A stretch of DNA of 64,000 nucleotides from Mesorhizobium hawassense (GTDB lineage: Bacteria > Pseudomonadota > Alphaproteobacteria > Rhizobiales > Rhizobiaceae), in NCBI RefSeq assembly GCF_003289945.1, contig NZ_QMBP01000006.1:186001-250000 (forward strand), in the 5' to 3' direction. The position numbers and the translations under genes were made by a program. Positions within the stretch are counted from its first letter, which is position 1; each line of letters starts with the position of its first letter. The notes beneath the pieces are model-generated. The model was not told the DNA's origin. It made no database searches and saw nothing but the letters and a program-made list of their open reading frames with translations. Shown here in pieces: positions 7,946-15,743 of the stretch.

Positions 7946-8092
7946 TTAGTCAAGCTTGTTCTAATATATCTAAAACCGTTCGCAACCCGAGCCACGCTCA
8001 TGAGTTGTAGCCTGATGGTCGATCCTTCCGGGGTGTAGCCAGTTCAGCAAAGCCCGTCGCTTACGCTCATTAGCTGCGACGGGCTTTTCCTT
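7946..8092 (+). ncRNA. candidate small RNA with its own promoter-like element and terminator
   Basis: The second copy of the TTAGTCAAG / CTAATATAT element is at 7946-7969. About 80 bases later there is a strong hairpin followed by TTTT (8050-8090). Between them is only a 12-codon frame (ATG at 8000). A transcript of roughly 115 bases is predicted. There is no homology evidence; the call rests on promoter-like element plus terminator spacing. Confidence 0.35.
8050..8090 (+). terminator. rho-independent terminator
   Basis: AGCCCGTCGC pairs with GCGACGGGCT around a 15-base loop, followed by TTTTCC. It lies just downstream of the minus-strand tadG-like gene (stop at 8103) and of the candidate small RNA. 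The T-run is better on the plus strand. Confidence 0.75.
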
Positions 8093-8102
8093 GGGGCCAT
8101 GG

Positions 8103-9626
8103 TCAGCGATAGAGCTGAGCCTCGTCGCGCAGGAAGCTATCCAGCGTTCCGGCCCCGCCGCGCCCCGCGATGTCGACGAGTTCGACAAACACGGATCCGC
8201 CATTGTTCGCGCCTGAAACAGGCTCGGTCATGAAGAAGCTGGCAAAAGCCTCGACAGGAAGATTGGTACTGTTGCCGTTGAGGTCATCTCCGGCTGCCTC
8301 CAGCGCGCTGCAGTTCAGGATCGCGCCATAGAGCAATCTGCGATCGACAGAAGTCACGGGCGGCTGGCATGCATTTGGCGGTGTCCCTTTCTCGCCTCCG
8401 TTGGACGCATGGCCGACGAGATTATTGGCGATCTCGTATTTGTAGACTTGATAGCGCGTCGGCTTCGTCGTGTTCCATGACGACGGGTAGCTCGCAGACT
8501 GGAAGTTTGTGCTCCAATAGCCGGACAGGTTCCAGTTTCCGTCCCCCATGCGTCCGCCCATATACGGCGTAGTGCCGTCCCGCGGCAGGCCCATGTTGCC
8601 CGTCGCGTTGAAAGTCAGCTGATTGTAGGACGGGCATTGGTTGCTGTTGCCATTGCCGCCAGTGGACCCGCCCTTTCGAACGTTCGCGGCCGGACCATAT
8701 TCGGCGCTGTTGAATGCATTGCCGCTCGGGTTAATGCCAAAGCGCACATTGAACGCGTCCTGAACAGGGCCGTTGTTCTGGCCGGTCTTGGTGCTGACGC
8801 CTTCCGCCGAGTAGCATCCTAGCGGCCTCGACGTTGCGATCGTCTGGGCGAGCCCCTGGGCACCATTGCCGACGCTGTCAGGCGGCGCCAGAAAGCCGAA
8901 ATTGCCGGGGCCATAGGCGGCATTGTTTCCCACCAGCCGTAGTTCGATGAGGCGTCGATGCGCCGCCGGATCCGTGACTGCCTGTTCGAGGGTTACACCG
9001 CCCGCGCTGTTGGTGCCGTTCACCATCTCATACGGGTTGCACATGAACACAGGCGTGTAGTTGCAGACCCCGGACGTGAAGCCGGCCACCGAAACAGCAC
9101 CGAAACGGATGCGGTCGTCAGTCGTATTTCCTGAAAGGAAGGACACAGGGAAGATTGCCGAGAATGTCTCCGGATGAGCCTCAACCATGATGAACCGTGT
9201 GGCCGAAGCAGAGGCCGCGTAGTTGGCCGATGTGATCAAGTCGGAGTCGTTGGCAGGAATGCTGGAAAGGAAACACCAGGAAATCTGGCCCATCGATCGG
9301 CAAGCTGTGTAAGTCGCATCGACCGTCGTCGCTCCGCTGCCGGGGAGGCTGACAATGCCGGCGTCCGAGAAGGTGGTATCATTCGAAACCAGATTTGCTA
9401 GCGCGTTCTGGGCACGGGTCCAGGCATCCGACCTGCCGTTCAATTCGGCCGCTGCAGCAAGCGCCAAGGCATCGGTAGCCTTCTGCATGTCGTTGTGCAG
9501 ATTGGTCACTCGGCTCATGTCGATGGTGAGCGCGGAAAACCCGATAATGGCCGGCAACATGATGCTGAGCAGGATGAGGGCCACGCCTCGCTGATCGTGC
9601 CAGAAATTACGCAAAACCCGAAACAT
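8103..9626 (-). CDS. TadG-like pilus assembly / secreted surface protein
   Basis: 507 residues. The N-terminus is a pseudopilin-like TadE/TadG segment: FWHDQRGVALILLSIMLPAI, then IGFSALTIDMSRV, in which the charged start and hydrophobic helix anchor the protein in the inner membrane. The remainder (LHNDMQKATDALALAAAAEL and a long Gly/Asn-rich region) is predicted to be periplasmic. Members sit in Flp/Tad pilus loci and may bridge the periplasm. No other tad genes are visible here, so this is an isolated copy. Family confident; a role in an actual pilus is uncertain. Confidence 0.8.
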   Translation of the reverse strand: MFRVLRNFWHDQRGVALILLSIMLPAIIGFSALTIDMSRVTNLHNDMQKATDALALAAAAELNGRSDAWTRAQNALANLVSNDTTFSDAGIVSLPGSGATTVDATYTACRSMGQISWCFLSSIPANDSDLITSANYAASASATRFIMVEAHPETFSAIFPVSFLSGNTTDDRIRFGAVSVAGFTSGVCNYTPVFMCNPYEMVNGTNSAGGVTLEQAVTDPAAHRRLIELRLVGNNAAYGPGNFGFLAPPDSVGNGAQGLAQTIATSRPLGCYSAEGVSTKTGQNNGPVQDAFNVRFGINPSGNAFNSAEYGPAANVRKGGSTGGNGNSNQCPSYNQLTFNATGNMGLPRDGTTPYMGGRMGDGNWNLSGYWSTNFQSASYPSSWNTTKPTRYQVYKYEIANNLVGHASNGGEKGTPPNACQPPVTSVDRRLLYGAILNCSALEAAGDDLNGNSTNLPVEAFASFFMTEPVSGANNGGSVFVELVDIAGRGGAGTLDSFLRDEAQLYR

Positions 9627-9873
9627 TTCCGCGCCCCAACGCAGCAGTTCTTGTTCCCCCCGGAGTACGAAAAAGATGCTCCCGTCCCGTAGAAGCCCGC
9701 AAGCTGGACCCTAGGCCTGCAGGGCAACTATTAGGGCTCAAAAGCAGTCGGACTTTTTAGAGTTAACGCTCCACCTTCGGTCGCCTGTTGCGCGGGAACC
9801 GCGGACTGTGACCCAAGCATCGTGGGCCGATCTTCTGTTCGCGGCTTAACTCCCGTGATCCGGGTTCAACGGC

Positions 9874-10188
9874 TCATAGGAGACTTGGAAGGGCATGTGG
9901 TTCAACTCCACTCTGCCGCTCGCCGAGCTTAGACAAGGCCTGATCAGCCGGATGGACAGTCACTTGATGGTCGTACTTGCGGCCAACCAACATGAAGACG
10001 ATTCCACACTGGCAGGCAAACGCGCCAAGCCATACTGTGAGCCAATAACCCGTCAGGGAGCCATTGGTAACTCCCGTCATCTCGCCCCATGCGATCGCGC
10101 TTAGAACCGGACCTGCCAGGAACATAAGCACTCCAGCGGTGCCGGGTCCGGTAAATTCTTGCTGGCTCGTTATGTCGATCTTAGTCAC
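9874..10188 (-). CDS. two-span membrane protein of unknown function
   Basis: 104 residues. GTG at 10188 is chosen over ATG 10206 because a perfect GGAGGT lies 9 bases before the GTG, inside what would otherwise be coding sequence. Two hydrophobic segments are visible: GTAGVLMFLAGPVLSAIAWG and YWLTVWLGAFACQCGIVFML. The C-terminus is polar (about 35 residues). It lies 46 bases downstream of the DnaJ-domain gene on the same strand and may be co-transcribed. No family recognised. Confidence 0.6.
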   Translation of the reverse strand: MTKIDITSQQEFTGPGTAGVLMFLAGPVLSAIAWGEMTGVTNGSLTGYWLTVWLGAFACQCGIVFMLVGRKYDHQVTVHPADQALSKLGERQSGVEPHALPSLL

Positions 10189-10234
10189 GATTTCCCCACC
10201 TCCCATTGTGCCCGCTACGCCTTGCCCGTTAATG

Positions 10235-10783
10235 TTAGCGGGTCGCGTTCTCCAGCAGACGTGTAGCGACCGGCCGACCATCCGGCTGTTCCGAAAAGGC
10301 CCGATCAATTCCTTGCACGGTGATGGCGAACGTCCCGTTCTCGGTCCTCCCGATGAAACCCTTCGCCTTGAGATACCAGAGGTGAAATTCCAGGTGCTCG
10401 CGAGGGCAGCCCGACAGGCGTTCGAGCTCTTCGTCGCCGATGCCCGGATTGTTGACGTCCTGCCGGCGCCTGGCAGAAAGCAGTGCGAGCACTCTGGCCT
10501 GGACGATCGTGTCCTTTTCGACGACCCGTGGGTCGCTGGCTTCCTGCGCCGTCTCACGTTGATGGCCCAAGTACTCTCCGTAATGGATGTCGTACTGCGC
10601 ACGGGCGGCAGGATCTCTGAGCGTATTGTGGGCCTCTACGAGGTCGCTAAAGCGCCGTTCGTCGCCAGTCTCCCGATTGTCCGGGTGGTAGCGTTTTGCG
10701 AAGTAGCGGAATATTCGCTCTATGGTTTCTGGTGTCGCCCTCGGGCTGATTTCTAGCAGATCGTAGTAATCAATAAATGTCAT
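10235..10783 (-). CDS. J-domain protein with a C-terminal winged-helix-like region
   Basis: 182 residues from ATG 10783 (MTFIDYYDLLEISPRATPET). Residues 1-65 are a J domain with the essential HPD (YHPDN), the part that stimulates Hsp70 ATPase. There is no Gly/Phe linker or zinc finger. Residues about 85-165 (ARVLALLSARRRQDVNNPGI, then LWYLKAKGFIGRTENGTFAI) look like a winged helix, as in DnaJ-like regulators of alphaproteobacteria. It probably recruits DnaK to a specific client or DNA-bound complex. Unrelated to the dnaJ gene at 30.9 kb. Confidence 0.75.
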   Translation of the reverse strand: MTFIDYYDLLEISPRATPETIERIFRYFAKRYHPDNRETGDERRFSDLVEAHNTLRDPAARAQYDIHYGEYLGHQRETAQEASDPRVVEKDTIVQARVLALLSARRRQDVNNPGIGDEELERLSGCPREHLEFHLWYLKAKGFIGRTENGTFAITVQGIDRAFSEQPDGRPVATRLLENATR

Positions 10784-11533
10784 CGTGGTGCTTCCCCAAG
10801 CTACCAATCGCCCCAAGTCATAAAATCGCGTAGCGTCGCGACGCTGGCAACCAATCTGGCGGTGAATTCCACCGAACAGTTAATTCAAAGCTGGCTGCGG
10901 GCCGAGACGTGGGTTGTGGTGTCCTATCTCGGCCCTGACCACGATCGGCCGGGGTAGGGTCGAGTCGGTGGCTGGTCGAAATCTAGACGCGCCTCGGCAA
11001 CCTCTCAATTTAGACTGAGTGCCCACAATTGTTGGGCCTTCCGAGCGCCGTCGTTGTTCCGTTGGTAGGGGAGCATGCATTCTGGCTCGGGCTTGCCGAT
11101 AGCCGCGACTGCGAATGCCGAGCCGCTACCGCGATGACCGCAACCTCCAATCACCAATCACGGACTGGCGCCCGACCAGCGCAAGCAGTGGACGCCATGC
11201 CCTTAGCGGCCCGACAGTTCCGCGTTGGGGTGCGTTTGGTTGAACCGCCGGGCCTAACCGACTCAGGGGTGAGCAGAGTCGGCTGGGGCGGAGGTTACAT
11301 TAGCGAGGCTGCATGTATATCACGGTTGGTTACCTTCCACCGGTTTCCATAAACTCGCCGGGCGAGGCCCCCAACAAACCTCCAGCCCGACGAGCCTACA
11401 ACCCGACCAGAGTTACGCGATCGGGACCGGGGCTAACCGGCAGCAGAATCCACTGCAAGATGGGTGCCAGCTCGAAGACGTTTCGAAACGATACAGCTTG
11501 CGAATAAGCCGCCGCTTATGCATCATCCGCGGC
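10784..11533. other. 750 bases without a convincing gene
   Basis: Frames on both strands here are short, lack ribosome sites and have unnatural composition. I see no tRNA, strong repeat or terminator. It may hold the promoter of the J-domain gene (minus strand) near 10.8 kb and decayed sequence beyond. Confidence 0.5.
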
Positions 11534-11905
11534 ATGCTCGACCATGAATTGACCCAGCGGCCCGGCAAGGGCTGGACACCTTGGCGCGACGGCACCGGCG
11601 AGGTCGACATCGACAAGGTTTGGTGGGCCGCCCGGTGTCTCCACTTTCCCAAGCTGAACTCAAGCGCCTGGTTCGACGGTTCGGAGCTCGTCGGGATCGC
11701 ATTTTGGGGCTACCGCGGCGAAAAATGGTGCATGCGGCTCAAACCGGCCGATTGGCAACCGCTGCCCGACAAGTTCAAGCGCGAGCGAGAGCGCGAGCAG
11801 CAGGAAGCGCTTGACGGAATCCGCATTGCCGCCGAGCAGCGAATGCTGGCCATCATTGCCCTCACAGGGAAGCGCCAGAGCGCGCCGGACGCCAGCGCGG
11901 TGTAG
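11534..11905 (+). CDS. hypothetical protein with Trp-rich domain and charged helix
   Basis: 123 residues from ATG 11534 (MLDHELTQRPGKGWTPWRDG). A Trp-rich segment (KVWWAARCLHFPKLNSSAWF) and GYRGEKWCMRLKPADWQPLP are followed by a strongly charged helix (KFKREREREQQEALDG). It resembles hypothetical genes of rhizobial mobile regions, but no named domain is recognised. The ribosome site is weak and an earlier start at 11498 is possible. Confidence 0.55.
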   Translation: MLDHELTQRPGKGWTPWRDGTGEVDIDKVWWAARCLHFPKLNSSAWFDGSELVGIAFWGYRGEKWCMRLKPADWQPLPDKFKREREREQQEALDGIRIAAEQRMLAIIALTGKRQSAPDASAV

Positions 11906-12044
11906 GACTGCGGAAAGGCAGGACATGCGCTCTAGCGGGCTTCTCCAAGGACCGGTTTGCCCAAGATCGCGACCGCCCTATGCTGGCGTTGTCGAAGGGG
12001 CCGAATGAATAGGCCCTGCCGGCTGCGAGAAAGGCGTGCGCGCA

Positions 12045-12230
12045 ATGCCCTACACCGTGATTTGGTATGATCGAAAAGGCATCGTCGAGAAGGTGATCTT
12101 TGATGCCGAAAAAACGGCCAAGGATCACGCAATCGCCATGTTCCAAACGCGGAAGGGTGACGACGGGGTCATCTGCGTTGAGGTCCGCAAAGACAGCGGC
12201 AGCGTCGTCTTCAGCCATGCGGAGAATTAG
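12045..12230 (+). CDS. small conserved-type hypothetical protein
   Basis: 61 residues (MPYTVIWYDRKGIVEKVIFD, then HAIAMFQTRKGDDGVICVEV). The alternating strand-helix pattern is that of small rhizobial unknowns with a ferredoxin-like fold. ATG 12045 is preferred to 12036 because the conserved-looking part begins there. Cytoplasmic; function unknown. Confidence 0.6.
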   Translation: MPYTVIWYDRKGIVEKVIFDAEKTAKDHAIAMFQTRKGDDGVICVEVRKDSGSVVFSHAEN

Positions 12231-12310
12231 AGTGGCGTTGGACAGCGGCGAAGAACGCGCGCTGGCGGGGCTCTGTGGAACCTAATGCCTGCCTTCGACC
12301 TTTGTCGGAC

Positions 12311-12532
12311 ATGAGCACCCGCGGTACTGACTTTTTGTACAAGTGGATAGGCGCCAACGTTCCCGAGACGGTGGGTGCCGACATCATCTCGGTTGCCGAG
12401 TTGACGCAAAAGCTGTTCGCCGACGCAAAGGCGATAGGCATCAGCAGCACCGATATTGAGGAAGACACCGGCAGCGTCTATGAGGTCATCCTCGACGCAA
12501 TCGTCCATCAGGACGCCGGTATTACAGATTGA
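12311..12532 (+). CDS. DUF768 family protein
   Basis: 73 residues from ATG 12311. MSTRGTDFLYKWIGANVPET, DIISVAELTQKLFADAKAIG and the end DTGSVYEVILDAIVH fit DUF768, a small family largely confined to mesorhizobia and often multi-copy. This is one of the better taxonomic clues in the window. An upstream in-frame ATG at 12275 has no support. It overlaps or abuts the ribbon-helix-helix gene that follows, so the two may be expressed together. Function unknown. Confidence 0.8.
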   Translation: MSTRGTDFLYKWIGANVPETVGADIISVAELTQKLFADAKAIGISSTDIEEDTGSVYEVILDAIVHQDAGITD

Positions 12533-12539
12533 TGAGATA

Positions 12540-12779
12540 GTGGACGTGCCGCCCAAGCGAACCTACCGTCTACAGTTCATGCTGAATGCCAAGGAACTGG
12601 CGGCGCTGGATGCTTGGCGGTTTGAGAAGAGAATGTCGACTCGATCTGAGGCCGCTCGGGAGTTGTTTCGTCATGGCATCACCGTGACGGGAGACGATGC
12701 AGACAGGGCGGGTGGCGAGCGTTCGGCAGACTTTATGGTACTGCCCACTCGGAACGCGCCGAAGCCGAAGGGGCGTTAG
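12540..12779 (+). CDS. ribbon-helix-helix-like DNA-binding protein
   Basis: 79 residues from GTG 12540 (or GTG 12546). The segment RTYRLQFMLNAKELAALDAW, followed by RFEKRMSTRSEAARELFRHG, matches the strand-helix-helix layout of small RHH regulators (R.Q.ML..EL.ALD.WRF...SR..A.REL). The C-terminus is disordered and basic. It lies 7 bases after the DUF768 stop. RHH proteins of this size are commonly antitoxins or autorepressors; no partner toxin is evident unless the DUF768 protein is one. Confidence 0.65.
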   Translation: MDVPPKRTYRLQFMLNAKELAALDAWRFEKRMSTRSEAARELFRHGITVTGDDADRAGGERSADFMVLPTRNAPKPKGR

Positions 12780-12828
12780 AACGTTTTTGGCTTTAGACGG
12801 CGCTATCGAAGTGCTAGTTTGTTAGCCC

Positions 12829-13026
12829 ATGGACCAGAAGACCATCGATCAGGCGCTTGCCCTACTCGAGCAATACCGGGCCATCCTTGTGGCGAGCCAC
12901 GCCCCGATAGGCCCTGATGGCGTGCCAGAGCTACGCACCGCAGCGCAGACCGCCGATCCCCTCGAAATAGCGGCGCTGGAGGATATCACGCAGCTTGATG
13001 CCGTGATCGAAAAGATGTCTGCATAG
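12829..13026 (+). CDS. small helical hypothetical protein
   Basis: 65 residues: MDQKTIDQALALLEQYRAIL, then TADPLEIAALEDITQLDAVI. Two or three amphipathic helices, no membrane segment. No strong ribosome site lies immediately upstream. It is followed by the convergent XRE gene. No family recognised. Confidence 0.5.
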   Translation: MDQKTIDQALALLEQYRAILVASHAPIGPDGVPELRTAAQTADPLEIAALEDITQLDAVIEKMSA

Positions 13027-13062
13027 GCTTTCGGGAGTGGTTGATGATTTCGTGTATCAGCC

Positions 13063-13287
13063 TCACGCCTTCCTCAGCCTCACACCGGCGCCGCCGCCGT
13101 TCTCGGGGATGAACTCGACGCCGGCCGCTTCGAGGGCTGTGCGCAACGCGGCGACAGTGGATTGCTTCGCGTCTGATCCGTTTTCGATGCGCGTTACCGT
13201 GTTCGCGGTCACTCCAGCCTTTTCGGCAAGATCCCTTACTCCCCAGCCTAGAGCTGCCCTAGCCATCCGCATTTGAACCGGCGTCAT
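13063..13287 (-). CDS. XRE-family repressor
   Basis: 74 residues from ATG 13287. The helix-turn-helix is complete: RMARAALGWGVRDLAEKAGV followed by TANTVTRIENGSDAKQSTVA. A short C-terminus (ALEAAGVEFIPENGGG) is typical of this small regulator subfamily. An operator-like palindrome begins 2 bases upstream of its start codon and a second sits across the divergent cassette, so it probably represses itself and the genes at 13378-14416. A start 7 codons earlier is possible but would place the first palindrome inside the gene. Confidence 0.85.
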   Translation of the reverse strand: MTPVQMRMARAALGWGVRDLAEKAGVTANTVTRIENGSDAKQSTVAALRTALEAAGVEFIPENGGGAGVRLRKA

Positions 13288-13288
13288 T

Positions 13289-13353
13289 TGTACATTGTAC
13301 CTATGCAAGTTGACGGAAAGTCGTTTCGTCGCTATCTGTTGGTACGTTGTACA
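13289..13353. promoter_or_regulatory. divergent promoter region with two inverted operator copies
   Basis: TGTACATTGTACC at 13289-13301 and GGTACGTTGTACA at 13341-13353 are inverted copies differing at 2 of 13 bases. The first contains a near-perfect palindrome (GTACA-T-TGTAC). Between them lie TTGACG (13310-13315) and TATCTG (13333-13338), 17 bases apart, a fair sigma-70 promoter toward 13378. The second copy would cover the transcription start. The likely ligand is the XRE protein encoded at 13063-13287. Confidence 0.65.
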
Positions 13354-13377
13354 CTTAGATAGCTACAGGAGCAACCA

Positions 13378-13971
13378 ATGCCGAACACCCCTGTTCCGGC
13401 CGCCGGCGAAGCTTTGCCTGCGGTCATCACTGGACGCTTTTCCCGCCGCGCCATGCTCGTCGGCGCAATAGCCTCGCTACCGGCCGTAGCAGGCGCAGAA
13501 AGGGCTCTTGCGACCACAGCCGCCGAGACGTCCGACGAACGCGCCGTTCGCCTCGCAAACGAACTGTCGGAAGCGATGAACGGCTTCATGACGCCGGCCG
13601 GCGGCACACCCCATTGGGTTGCTCACATCGGGCCATCAATGCACCCCGATCCAGTCTGGTTCTCACAGGATGCAGGCTCGGCTACCGACCCGCTCGCCGA
13701 CACCATCGCCGAATACAACGCCAAGCTTGCCGAGTTCTCGGCCATCCCTGTTGAGCAGTTCGTATCGAGCGAGGTCGAGGAAGACATCGTGATGGCGACC
13801 TATGGGCCTGCCTCTGACAGGCTATGCTATGCGACGCCGCCGGCAACCAGCCTCCGGGGCGTAGCAGAGGCAATCCGCTACGCCATCGATCAGCGGGCCT
13901 TTATCGACATTGCGGCCGAGCGCGTCGTGAAGTCGGCGTTGGCCTATCTTGAGCGGCGGTACCGGGTATGA
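13378..13971 (+). CDS. Tat-type exported protein of unknown function
   Basis: 197 residues with AGGAG upstream. The N-terminus has a twin-arginine signal-like segment (GRFSRRAMLVGAIASLPAVA, then GAERALAT), predicting export in folded form or at least membrane targeting. The mature part (NELSEAMNGFMTPAGG, DPLADTIAEYNAKLAEFSAI) is acidic and helical and ends DIAAERVVKSALAYLERRYR. First gene of a three-gene cassette coupled by ATGA overlaps and apparently under the XRE operators. No enzyme family recognised. Confidence 0.65.
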   Translation: MPNTPVPAAGEALPAVITGRFSRRAMLVGAIASLPAVAGAERALATTAAETSDERAVRLANELSEAMNGFMTPAGGTPHWVAHIGPSMHPDPVWFSQDAGSATDPLADTIAEYNAKLAEFSAIPVEQFVSSEVEEDIVMATYGPASDRLCYATPPATSLRGVAEAIRYAIDQRAFIDIAAERVVKSALAYLERRYRV

Positions 13972-14345
13972 ACGCGCCCGTGGGAAGCCTCAAGCCCTTC
14001 GGCATCCCGGCTGGCGTAGATCCCCGCACATGGCGGCAGGCGATCGAGAAGCGCGTCAATGACCTGCTTGACCAGTCGTTGGCCCTGATCACCGCGCTCG
14101 ACCTCATGGAAGCCGATTGCGACCTCGAGGACGGCGCCGACGCCGAGCCCTGGCTTGGCTGGGGAGAGCGCGGGCCAGTAAGCACCGTGCCATGGCAGGA
14201 CGGGCGCGGCAGCCCTCATGACGATCGCGAGGAAGAAAACGAACACGGCGGCGACATCAACGACGAGCCGCAAGACGATGACGAGCGGGAGGCCGATGAC
14301 GCTGAACATGATCAGCCCGGCCATATCGAGGGCGGGCAATCATGA
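13968..14345 (+). CDS. acidic hypothetical protein
   Basis: 125 residues overlapping the Tat-type gene by 4 bases. The N-terminal part (LKPFGIPAGVDPRTWRQAIE, then ALITALDLMEADCDLEDG) looks folded. From about residue 85 the sequence is extremely acidic and probably disordered (HDDREEENEHGGDINDEPQD). Similar small acidic proteins accompany phage-like modules in rhizobia. Function unknown. Confidence 0.6.
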   Translation: MNAPVGSLKPFGIPAGVDPRTWRQAIEKRVNDLLDQSLALITALDLMEADCDLEDGADAEPWLGWGERGPVSTVPWQDGRGSPHDDREEENEHGGDINDEPQDDDEREADDAEHDQPGHIEGGQS

Positions 14346-14416
14346 GCGTGCTCGACGTCATGTTCATCGGGACGATCCTCGCCGGCATCATTGCACAGCG
14401 GCTGATCGCTGGCTGA
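14342..14416 (+). CDS. 24-residue membrane peptide
   Basis: MSVLDVMFIGTILAGIIAQR followed by LIAG. It overlaps the previous stop as ATGA and is followed directly by terminator hairpins, so it would be the last product of the XRE-controlled cassette. The central stretch is hydrophobic enough to span the membrane. Such peptides can be small membrane regulators or type I toxin-like; that is speculation. Confidence 0.45.
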   Translation: MSVLDVMFIGTILAGIIAQRLIAG

Positions 14417-14421
14417 AAGTT

Positions 14422-14474
14422 TTGTCCTTGCGCAAGGACAATTGGCCCGGCTGCTCAGGTGGCCGGGCCTCAAT
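14422..14474 (+). terminator. double hairpin, probable terminator
   Basis: A perfect 20-base palindrome (TTGTCCTTGCGCAAGGACAA, 14422-14441) is followed by GGCCCGGC pairing with GCCGGGCC (14444-14469) and then TCAATTTT. It ends the XRE-controlled cassette. Confidence 0.6.
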
Positions 14475-14561
14475 TTTAACCAAATGGTCACCTTTAGGGT
14501 TGCAACTTCTGCCAAATGGCAGCATTTCTAAGTGAGTCGCACTAGGGACAGGGAGGTCGCA

Positions 14562-14999
14562 GTGCACATTGCCACACCAACGCCGGCTCCATCAGCGAGC
14601 CCCCGGCACATTCCCGACTTGAGCCTGGAGGCCACCCGAGCCGGACTTACCGAGGCGGCGCTTGAGGCTTTTGTCCGTCTCTCTGATATTTGGCGGATCA
14701 CAAGTCGCCAAGCGAGCTCCCTCCTCGGAGAACCCGACCGCACATGGTTCCGGATCAAGGCCAGGGAATGGAAGGGCACCCTGTCGCAAGATGCATTGAC
14801 CCGGGTTAGCGCACTTGTCGGCGTGTACAAGGGTTTGCACTTACTCTTCTCGGATCCTCTTGCTGATGAGTGGGTCCGGCGCCCTAATGCGGACCCATTG
14901 TTCAATGGCCTCACGCCAATCGATTTCATGATCAAGGGCGGGATCCCGGCTATGCTCGAGACGAGAGGTTACGTCGACGCACTTCGGGGTGGTCTTTGA
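14562..14999 (+). CDS. MbcA/ParS/Xre-type antitoxin of a RES module
   Basis: 145 residues from GTG 14562, chosen because GGGAGG lies 6 bases before it; a GTG at 14532 lacks a site. The N-terminal Xre-like helices (ALEAFVRLSDIWRITSRQAS) and the C-terminal DUF2384 domain (LADEWVRRPNADPLFNGLTP, then IDFMIKGGIPAMLETRGYV) are the antitoxin signature. It should bind and block the RES toxin and repress the operon. Its stop overlaps the toxin start by 4 bases, which is standard for these pairs. Confidence 0.88.
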   Translation: MHIATPTPAPSASPRHIPDLSLEATRAGLTEAALEAFVRLSDIWRITSRQASSLLGEPDRTWFRIKAREWKGTLSQDALTRVSALVGVYKGLHLLFSDPLADEWVRRPNADPLFNGLTPIDFMIKGGIPAMLETRGYVDALRGGL

Positions 15000-15676
15000 G
15001 CCCAAAATTGACCACCCTAAGCCAGCGTACAGTTCGGCTCATTTCATCTGCACACCACAAGCCGCCTGTCTTAGAACCGCTCGCCGCTTCATTCGGAGCG
15101 AGAACGCTTCTGGAGGATCTTGAGAGCGTGACAAGCGGGCGGCAGGTTGCGCAGCAGGTCGGGATTCCTGGGGTGAGTGCGGCTGGGTTGGCGCAAGGGT
15201 ACGGATACACCTACATCAACGCCGCTTTTGCCTACACGCGGCCGCAGGGCAACCGCTTCAACCCGAAGGAGTGGGGAGCTTGGTATTCAGCCTTTGCCGC
15301 TGAAACAGCGCTTCATGAGGTCGCTTTCCACCTCACCCGCGCGCTCGAAAACGCCGGCGCAGACTACGACAACACCACTCACTATGTGGAGCTTCTTGCT
15401 ACTTTCAATGCCGAGTTCTTTGATCTCCGAGAGGTTGATCCTCGGCCGGAATGCCTACATCCGAACACCGAATTGGCCTATCCGAAGGGGCAGTCCCTCG
15501 CTAACGACCTTCGCGCCAAGGGCATGAACGGGATTATTTATCCGTCTTGCAGGTGCGAAAACGGAACGAACGTCGTGGCGTTTTGGCCCGCCCTCGTCCA
15601 AGACTTTCAGAAAGGCGCAACCTGGCAATTGACTTGGGCCGGCTCCCCAACGCCCGAGATTACGAAGACCGGGTGA
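14996..15676 (+). CDS. RES-domain toxin (NAD-degrading family)
   Basis: 226 residues from TTG 14996 (TTGA overlap with the antitoxin stop). The RES core is visible: GYTYINAAFAYTRPQGNRFN, then GAWYSAFAAETALHEVAFHL, with conserved Arg, Tyr, Glu and His positions, and the later AYPKGQSLANDLRAKGMNGI, then IYPSCR. Known RES toxins deplete NAD+ by phosphorolysis or hydrolysis. The length is near the family norm and the frame is intact, so the toxin is probably functional. A TTG start would keep toxin output below antitoxin. Confidence 0.88.
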   Translation: MSPKLTTLSQRTVRLISSAHHKPPVLEPLAASFGARTLLEDLESVTSGRQVAQQVGIPGVSAAGLAQGYGYTYINAAFAYTRPQGNRFNPKEWGAWYSAFAAETALHEVAFHLTRALENAGADYDNTTHYVELLATFNAEFFDLREVDPRPECLHPNTELAYPKGQSLANDLRAKGMNGIIYPSCRCENGTNVVAFWPALVQDFQKGATWQLTWAGSPTPEITKTG

Positions 15677-15743
15677 TCTGGGTCACCGAGACTGGTGAGC
15701 ATCAGGTGAGTGGCGTGAGGTGCAGCGGCATACCGCGCTGATT

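Noticed and set aside
9874-10602. 242-codon minus-strand frame
   Set aside because: Only the last 104 codons, after a GGAGGT/GTG start, look real; the upstream part is a shadow of the J-domain gene.
11029-11352. 107-codon plus-strand frame in the gene-free interval
   Set aside because: No ribosome site, irregular composition and no pattern; treated as non-coding.
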